Positions 61,654 to 64,000 of a stretch of 64,000 bases of DNA are shown in pieces. The stretch comes from Streptomyces sp. NBC_01463. GTDB lineage: Bacteria > Actinomycetota > Actinomycetes > Streptomycetales > Streptomycetaceae. Below the pieces are notes generated by a model, which had not been told where the DNA came from, did no database searches, and saw only the letters and a list, made by a program, of their open reading frames with translations. The stretch lies in assembly GCA_036227345.1 (NCBI GenBank), contig CP109468.1:6386001-6450000 (forward strand). The letters run 5' to 3'. Each line of letters opens with the position of its first letter. The stretch's first letter is position 1. A program made the position numbers and the translations under genes.

Positions 61654-64000
61654 ATGACGACGTTGCCGGGGCGCAGGAGCAGCACTTTCACCCGACTGCT
61701 GCGGCACGGTTTCACCGACCCGTCCGCCGCCGAGCGGCTCCTCGACCTGCCGGATCTGTCCTCCGTACGCTCCGACCCCGTCCTCCTCGAAGCCCTCGGG
61801 GCCACCGCCGACCCCGACCTGGCGCTGCGCGGCGTCGTGCGGCTCGTCGAGGCGGAGGAGGCCGACGAGCGGCAGATCCTGCTGGACACGCTCGTCACCG
61901 CCAAGCCCCTGCGGGACCGGCTCCTCGGCGTTCTCGGCGCGTCCGAGGCACTGGGTGACCACCTGGCCCGGCACCCGCGCGACTGGCAGGCCCTCGTCAC
62001 GTACGAGGCGGCCGATCTCCATCCCGGCGTCCCCGAATTCGAACGCGAGCTGGCCGGGGCCGACGATCCGGACTCGCTGCGCGTCGCCTACCGCCGCTGC
62101 CTGCTGTCGATAGCGGCACGCGACGTGTGCGGGACGACGGACGTCGCCGAGACCGCCGCCGAGCTCGCCGACCTGGCCACCGCGACGCTCCGGGCCGCGC
62201 TCGCCATCGCCCGCACGGCAGCGCCCGCCGACGCCGCGCAGTGCCGCCTCGCCGTCATCGCCATGGGCAAGTGCGGCGGCCACGAGCTGAACTACGTCTC
62301 CGACGTCGACGTCATCTTCGTCGCGGAACCTCTCGACGACGCCGCGGAGAACGGGGCCGTCCAGGCGGCCACCCGGCTGGCCGCCCACATGATGCGGGTC
62401 TGCGCCGACACGACCGTCGAGGGCACCATCTGGCCCGTGGACGCCAACCTCCGGCCGGAGGGCCGCAACGGGCCGCTGGTGCGCACGCTCAGCTCGCACC
62501 TCGCCTACTACCAGCGCTGGGCCAAGACCTGGGAGTTCCAGGCGCTCCTCAAGGCCCGGCCGGTGGCCGGCGACCCCGAGCTGGGCGCCGAGTACGTCGA
62601 GGCCGTCTCGCCCCTCGTGTGGCAGGCCGCGGACCGCGACAACTTCGTCCCCGACGTGCAGAAGATGCGCCGCCGCGTCGTCGACACCATCCCCGCCGAC
62701 CGCGTCGAGCGCGAGATCAAGCTCGGCCCCGGCGGGCTGCGGGACGTCGAGTTCGCCGTCCAGCTGCTCCAGCTCGTGCACGGCCGCAGCGACACCACCC
62801 TGCGCAGCGGATCGACCCTGGAGGCCCTGGGCGCGCTCGCCGAGGGCGGCTACGTGGGACGGGTGGACGCCTCCCAGCTGGACGACGCCTACCGCTTCCT
62901 GCGCGAGATGGAGCACCGCATCCAGCTCTACCGGCTGCGCCGCACCCACCTGGTGCCGGAGGACGAGCCGGACCTGCGCCGGCTCGGCCGCTCCCTCGGT
63001 ATGCGCACCGACCCCATCGCCGAGCTGAACCAGGCCTGGAAGCGGCACGCGTCCGTCGTGCGGCGGCTGCACGAGAAGCTGTTCTACCGGCCGCTGCTGG
63101 ACGCCGTCGCCCAGCTCGCGCCCGGTGAGTCCCGGCTCAGCACCAAGGCCGCCGCGCACCGGCTCGAAGCCCTCGGATACGAGGACCCGGCGGCCGCCCT
63201 GCGTCACCTGGAGGCGCTGTCGTCCGGGGTCTCCCGCAAGGCAGCCATCCAGCGCACCCTGCTGCCGGTGCTGCTCGGCTGGTTCGCCGACTCCGCGGAC
63301 CCGGACGCCGGGCTGCTCGGCTTCCGCAAGGTGTCCGACGCGCTCGGCAAGACCCCGTGGTACCTGCGGCTGCTCCGCGACGAGGGCGCGGCGGCGGAGA
63401 ATCTGGCACGTGTCCTGTCCGCGGGCCGGCTCGCCCCCGACCTGCTGCTGCGCGCCCCCGAGGCGGTCGCGATCCTCGGCGACCCGCAGGGGCTGAAGCC
63501 GCGCGGCCGGGACGCCCTGGAGCAGGAGGTACTGGCCGCTGTGGGGCGGGCCGAGGACGCCGAATCGGCGGTGGCGGTGGTGCGAGGAGTGCGCCGGCGC
63601 GAACTGTTCCGTACGACGTCCGCGGACCTCATCGGCTCCTACGGCACCGAGGAGAGCCCCGCCGAACCCGACCCCGGGGCGCTCGTCGACCGGGTCGGCA
63701 CCGCCGTCACCGACCTGAACGCCGTCACGATCGCCGGGGCGCTGCGCGCCGCCGTCCGCGCCGAGTGGGGCGACACCCTGCCCACCCGGTTCGCGGTGAT
63801 CGGCATGGGCCGCTTCGGCGGCCACGAGCTCGGATACGGCTCCGACGCGGACGTCCTGTTCGTGCACGCGCCCCGCGAGGGCGTCGACGAGCAGGAGGCC
63901 GGCCGGGCCGCGAACCGGGTGGTCGCCGAGATGCGCAGGCTGCTCCAGCTGCCCACCGCGGACCCGCCGCTGATCATCGACGCCGATCTGCGCCCCGAGG
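61654..64000 (+). CDS. glnE: Glutamine synthetase adenylyltransferase/deadenylase, N-terminal part
   Basis: Runs off the window; 782 residues of about 1000 are seen. GlnE adds and removes AMP on glutamine synthetase under PII control. The first nucleotidyltransferase domain (deadenylylation) has MGKCGGHELNYVSDVDVIF at about 204-222. The second (adenylylation) has GMGRFGGHELGYGSDADVLF at about 717-736. Both keep the paired acids. The helical PII-responsive linker lies between. AGGAG lies 8 bases before the ATG, and family starts (GRRSSTFTRLLRHGF) match this position. It adenylylates GlnA; its local neighbour glnA2 lacks the site. Confidence 0.96.
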   Translation, partial: MTTLPGRRSSTFTRLLRHGFTDPSAAERLLDLPDLSSVRSDPVLLEALGATADPDLALRGVVRLVEAEEADERQILLDTLVTAKPLRDRLLGVLGASEALGDHLARHPRDWQALVTYEAADLHPGVPEFERELAGADDPDSLRVAYRRCLLSIAARDVCGTTDVAETAAELADLATATLRAALAIARTAAPADAAQCRLAVIAMGKCGGHELNYVSDVDVIFVAEPLDDAAENGAVQAATRLAAHMMRVCADTTVEGTIWPVDANLRPEGRNGPLVRTLSSHLAYYQRWAKTWEFQALLKARPVAGDPELGAEYVEAVSPLVWQAADRDNFVPDVQKMRRRVVDTIPADRVEREIKLGPGGLRDVEFAVQLLQLVHGRSDTTLRSGSTLEALGALAEGGYVGRVDASQLDDAYRFLREMEHRIQLYRLRRTHLVPEDEPDLRRLGRSLGMRTDPIAELNQAWKRHASVVRRLHEKLFYRPLLDAVAQLAPGESRLSTKAAAHRLEALGYEDPAAALRHLEALSSGVSRKAAIQRTLLPVLLGWFADSADPDAGLLGFRKVSDALGKTPWYLRLLRDEGAAAENLARVLSAGRLAPDLLLRAPEAVAILGDPQGLKPRGRDALEQEVLAAVGRAEDAESAVAVVRGVRRRELFRTTSADLIGSYGTEESPAEPDPGALVDRVGTAVTDLNAVTIAGALRAAVRAEWGDTLPTRFAVIGMGRFGGHELGYGSDADVLFVHAPREGVDEQEAGRAANRVVAEMRRLLQLPTADPPLIIDADLRPE

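Overview
The window is high-GC actinobacterial chromosome and almost certainly Streptomyces. Codons end in G or C, and GTG and TTG starts are common. Tat and lipoprotein signals are frequent. The gene set is also typical of the genus: an A-factor type butyrolactone locus, an AfsR/SARP-like regulator, gamma-glutamylpolyamine synthetase glnA2, glnE, and HtaA heme proteins with a sortase-E type LAxTG signal. From memory, the order panB - MFS - nadE - glnA2 - glnE resembles the conserved Streptomyces core. I could not check this by alignment. I see no rRNA, tRNA, CRISPR array, intact insertion sequence or phage module.

Layout. At 1-4.7 kb lie the end of an ABC exporter of the type found with lanthipeptide genes, a GDSL hydrolase, a glyoxalase-fold protein, and a butyrolactone signalling locus. 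That locus has a TetR-type receptor diverging from afsA and an epimerase across a 26-bp ARE-like palindrome. At 4.7-15 kb are metabolic and surface genes: PhzF, a secreted lamin-tail protein, an SDR, Tat-exported PhoD, a Gfo/Idh oxidoreductase, a Bcr/CflA transporter, a beta-propeller protein, an Rsm22-like methyltransferase, DDAH, and a prim-pol-like protein at 15.2 kb.

At 16-28.5 kb is an iron and heme region. It holds efeO-efeB-efeU plus a lipoprotein, hmuT-hmuU-hmuV, two HtaA surface proteins and heme oxygenase. Three iron boxes of DmdR1/IdeR type sit at its promoters. The parts fit one route: surface heme capture, passage through the wall, ABC import, and ring opening to release iron. 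EfeUOB would supply a parallel ferrous-iron or deferrochelation route.

At 28.5-45.3 kb are map, several transporters, an F420-type reductase, an M50 protease, a large AfsR/SARP-like regulator convergent with a DrrAB-type ABC pair, panB, an MFS-TetR operon and another MFS. An array of 11-bp repeats lies upstream of the DrrAB pair and matches the geometry of SARP/OmpR-type sites.

At 45.4-64 kb come nadE, a likely copper-linked group (multicopper oxidase, DUF6153-like, CBS, DUF305, DUF3105), glnA2, a small decayed accessory patch at 53.2-54.3 kb, an old yellow enzyme, a saccharopine-dehydrogenase-like protein, an APC permease with a universal stress protein, and a TetR with a perfect operator. 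A HemK-like methyltransferase follows, preceded by a possible ATT-start leader peptide. The window ends inside glnE. Nitrogen metabolism is represented at this end by glnA2 and glnE.
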